NCBI GenBank assembly: GCA_050693155.1
Contig: JBOGWA010000068.1
Span: forward strand, 1 to 38,684
Length of the DNA: 38,684 nucleotides
Source: JBOGWA01 sp050693155
GTDB lineage: Bacteria > Actinomycetota > UBA4738 > CALAEC01
Direction of reading: 5' to 3'
The notes beneath the pieces were generated by a model. It made no database searches and had not been told where the DNA came from. It saw nothing but the letters and a program-made list of their open reading frames with translations. Shown in pieces: positions 37,396-38,684 of the stretch (within the stretch, counting starts at the first letter, position 1; the number at the start of each line of letters is the position of its first letter). The translations under genes were made by a program, and so were the position numbers.

Positions 37396-37866
37396 CTAGA
37401 GGTACTGACCGGGCTGCGGTTCTTCCGGACCTTCTCCCGCCGGCAGGCCGCTCGGCAGCCCGCGCTTGCGCATCTCATCGAGTTGCGCTCGCACCTGCAT
37501 TTGTTGGGTCCAAAGCGCGGCCTGGATGCCGTGGAAGAGTCCCTCAAGCCACCCGACGAGTTGTGCCTGCGCCACACGGATCTCGGACTCGCTCGGCACC
37601 GACTCGAACGGAATCGTGAGTGACGCCAACTCTCGTTTGAGGTCTTCGGAGAGCACGTCCTTGAGCTCCTCCAGCGAACGTCCGTAGATGTCGAGCAGTC
37701 GCTTTCGACCGGCCTCATCCAGCGTTGACTGGCGCACCTCCTCGAGCAGCTCCCTGATCATCGACGCGATGCGAAGGAGCTTGGCCGGTTGCTCGACGAC
37801 CTCGCTTCCACCCTCTTGCAGCGTGGCCGGGGGAACGATGAGTTGCGGCTTCGGATCGTCTGCCAT
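37396..37866 (-). CDS. bpa: Bacterial proteasome activator (Bpa/PafE family)
   Basis: A 156-residue ATP-independent activator that docks on the 20S proteasome ring and feeds unfolded proteins. The helical core has KLLRIASMIRELLEEVRQ, RKRLLDIYGRSLEELKDVLS, and EIRVAQAQLVGWLEGLFHGI. The C-terminus ends PGQYL, the docking tail (hydrophobic/Gln-Tyr-X) that inserts into the proteasome. Residue order and length match the family. Its presence implies a Pup-proteasome system elsewhere, which fits an actinobacterium. The ATG at 37866 has TAGACT nine bases upstream. Divergent from the DUF5317-type gene. Confidence 0.9.
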   Translation of the reverse strand: MADDPKPQLIVPPATLQEGGSEVVEQPAKLLRIASMIRELLEEVRQSTLDEAGRKRLLDIYGRSLEELKDVLSEDLKRELASLTIPFESVPSESEIRVAQAQLVGWLEGLFHGIQAALWTQQMQVRAQLDEMRKRGLPSGLPAGEGPEEPQPGQYL

Positions 37867-37875
37867 GGGCGTTTG

Positions 37876-37881
37876 AGTCTA
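37876..37881 (-). promoter_or_regulatory. -10 box of bpa
   Basis: TAGACT on the minus strand, nine bases before the ATG at 37866. Same hexamer as at infA. Confidence 0.45.
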
Positions 37882-37908
37882 GCGAAGGACGCGGGATTCC
37901 TCGCCTCT

Positions 37909-37914
37909 TATCAT
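37909..37914 (+). promoter_or_regulatory. -10 box of the DUF5317-type gene
   Basis: TATCAT, six bases before the GTG at 37921, predicting a leaderless mRNA. Confidence 0.5.
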
Positions 37915-37920
37915 TCCCTC

Positions 37921-38520
37921 GTGCTGCTGATAGCAGCCGTCCTCGGCGCCGGCCTGCTCGCAGGCTGGGTTCGAGGAGGTCGCCTCCGGCGCCTTGCCGA
38001 TACCCGAATTCGCTACTGGCCGACGATCCCCCTCGCGCTCGCGCTCCAGGTCGCCCCGATTCCCGAGATCGGTACCGCGAGACCCGAGCTCGTGCCCGTC
38101 GCGGTCCTTCTCTTCTCCTACGTCGTCCTGATCGCCGTGGCCATCGCGAACTGGCGACTTCGCTGGTTCCCACTCATTCTCGCAGGACTGTTGCTGAACT
38201 TCCTGGCGATCGGCGTGAACGAAGGAATGCCGGTATCTCGGGACGCGATCGAGCGAGCCGGCATCGCCGAGACGATCCCGGATCTGGAGGAGGATGGGAA
38301 GCATCACCTCCAGGACCGCTTCGACGTCCTGGTCCCGATCACCGACGTGATTCCCATCCCGGGCCCATTCGCAACAGTGGTGAGCATCGGTGACGTGGTC
38401 ATGTACGCAGGCGCCGGGTTGTTTCTCGCCTCGTCCATGACCCGAAAGAGACACGGCCGCCACGAGCACCGGATTGAGATCGACGTACCCGCGGGCCGCG
38501 GGCGCTCGCGCGGGCGTTAG
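37921..38520 (+). CDS. DUF5317-type membrane protein
   Basis: A 199-residue membrane protein with about five helices. It begins VLLIAAVLGAGLLAGWVRGG and has conserved-looking polar loops AIGVNEGMPVSRDAIERAG and FDVLVPITDVIPIPGP before the last helix VVSIGDVVMYAGAGLFL. This is the pattern of DUF5317, widespread in actinobacteria and of unknown function. GTG at 37921 is chosen because of the adjacent -10 box; the frame itself opens earlier. The tail after residue 180 is basic. Its stop overlaps the kinase stop on the other strand by 4 bp. Confidence 0.75.
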   Translation: MLLIAAVLGAGLLAGWVRGGRLRRLADTRIRYWPTIPLALALQVAPIPEIGTARPELVPVAVLLFSYVVLIAVAIANWRLRWFPLILAGLLLNFLAIGVNEGMPVSRDAIERAGIAETIPDLEEDGKHHLQDRFDVLVPITDVIPIPGPFATVVSIGDVVMYAGAGLFLASSMTRKRHGRHEHRIEIDVPAGRGRSRGR

Positions 38521-38684
38521 GAGGAGTCTTCGGCCGGCTCTCCCTCGATCAGTGCCTCCGCCTCCGATGGCTCGAGACTCGGGAACTCGGCACTGATCGT
38601 GGTTCCCTTCCCAGGCGCGCTCTCCACCTCGAAGAGGCCGCCGACGACCTGGGTTCGCTCGCGCATCATCGTCAGCCCGAAGTG
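38517..38684 (-). CDS. C-terminal end of a sensor histidine kinase (partial)
   Basis: The last 55 residues of a gene entering from beyond the window. HFGLTMMRERTQVVGGLFEV with SAPGKGTTISAEFP is the end of the ATPase domain of NarL-partner (HisKA_3 type) histidine kinases, where the HxGL and GxGT segments close the ATP pocket. An acidic tail (EAEALIEGEPAEDSS) follows. The sensor and dimerisation domains are not in the window. Confidence 0.75.
   Translation of the reverse strand, partial: HFGLTMMRERTQVVGGLFEVESAPGKGTTISAEFPSLEPSEAEALIEGEPAEDSS

Overview
The window reads as one continuous piece of a high-GC chromosome, most likely from a deep-branching, non-model member of the Actinomycetota. 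The evidence is a Bpa/PafE-type proteasome activator ending in GQYL, an mtrA-mtrB-lpqB-like signalling operon, an F420/LLM-type oxidoreductase, a cupredoxin lipoprotein next to an actinobacterial polytopic membrane protein, and many genes with only a TANNNT -10 box 6-11 bases before the start codon. I see no rRNA, tRNA, CRISPR array, transposase, integrase or phage gene.

Layout. 1-3131: PrmC-like methyltransferase (partial), GroES-like protein, alpha/beta hydrolase, lytic transglycosylase-like exported protein. 3079-6570: zinc alcohol dehydrogenase divergent from a ThDP-dependent enzyme, then a 504-bp structured gap with a 10-bp tandem array, then a small unknown gene. 6567-11457: amidase, small conserved protein, EamA/DMT exporter, lipoprotein, LLM oxidoreductase, CBS-pair protein, 62-residue unknown. 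11524-17485: tryptophanase with a probable CTG start, a large unknown surface/membrane protein, cupredoxin lipoprotein with polytopic partner, zinc-ribbon membrane protein. 17394-20975 (minus): an operon of beta-hydroxyacid dehydrogenase, Rieske ferredoxin, gnd and zwf (oxidative pentose phosphate pathway). 20986-22505: CDP-alcohol phosphatidyltransferase, NfeD-like protein, GreA. 22668-24925: operon of TetR regulator, di-iron oxidase-like protein and hotdog thioesterase. 24961-25383: DUF1761-type membrane protein. 25524-29871: MtrAB-like two-component system, GerMN lipoprotein and a propeller-like membrane protein that together look like a split LpqB. 29918-34363: a 1481-residue secreted subtilase with an FG-GAP propeller. 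34356-38684: LeuA-dimer-like protein, Ste24-type M48 protease, IF-1 with an Arg-rich N-terminal extension, small membrane protein, Bpa/PafE, DUF5317-type protein, and the 3' end of a histidine kinase.

No single multi-gene system in the window is clearly new to me. The strongest unusual signals are architectural. Three closely spaced divergent gene pairs each share a symmetric AGNNTANNCT element, giving two overlapping -10 boxes. About 19 genes look leaderless or nearly so. Nine of eleven convergent gene pairs overlap at their 3' ends by 4 to 122 bp. Other notable points are the CTG-start tryptophanase, the split LpqB arrangement, the IF-1 extension and the large unclassified surface protein at 12890-15334.
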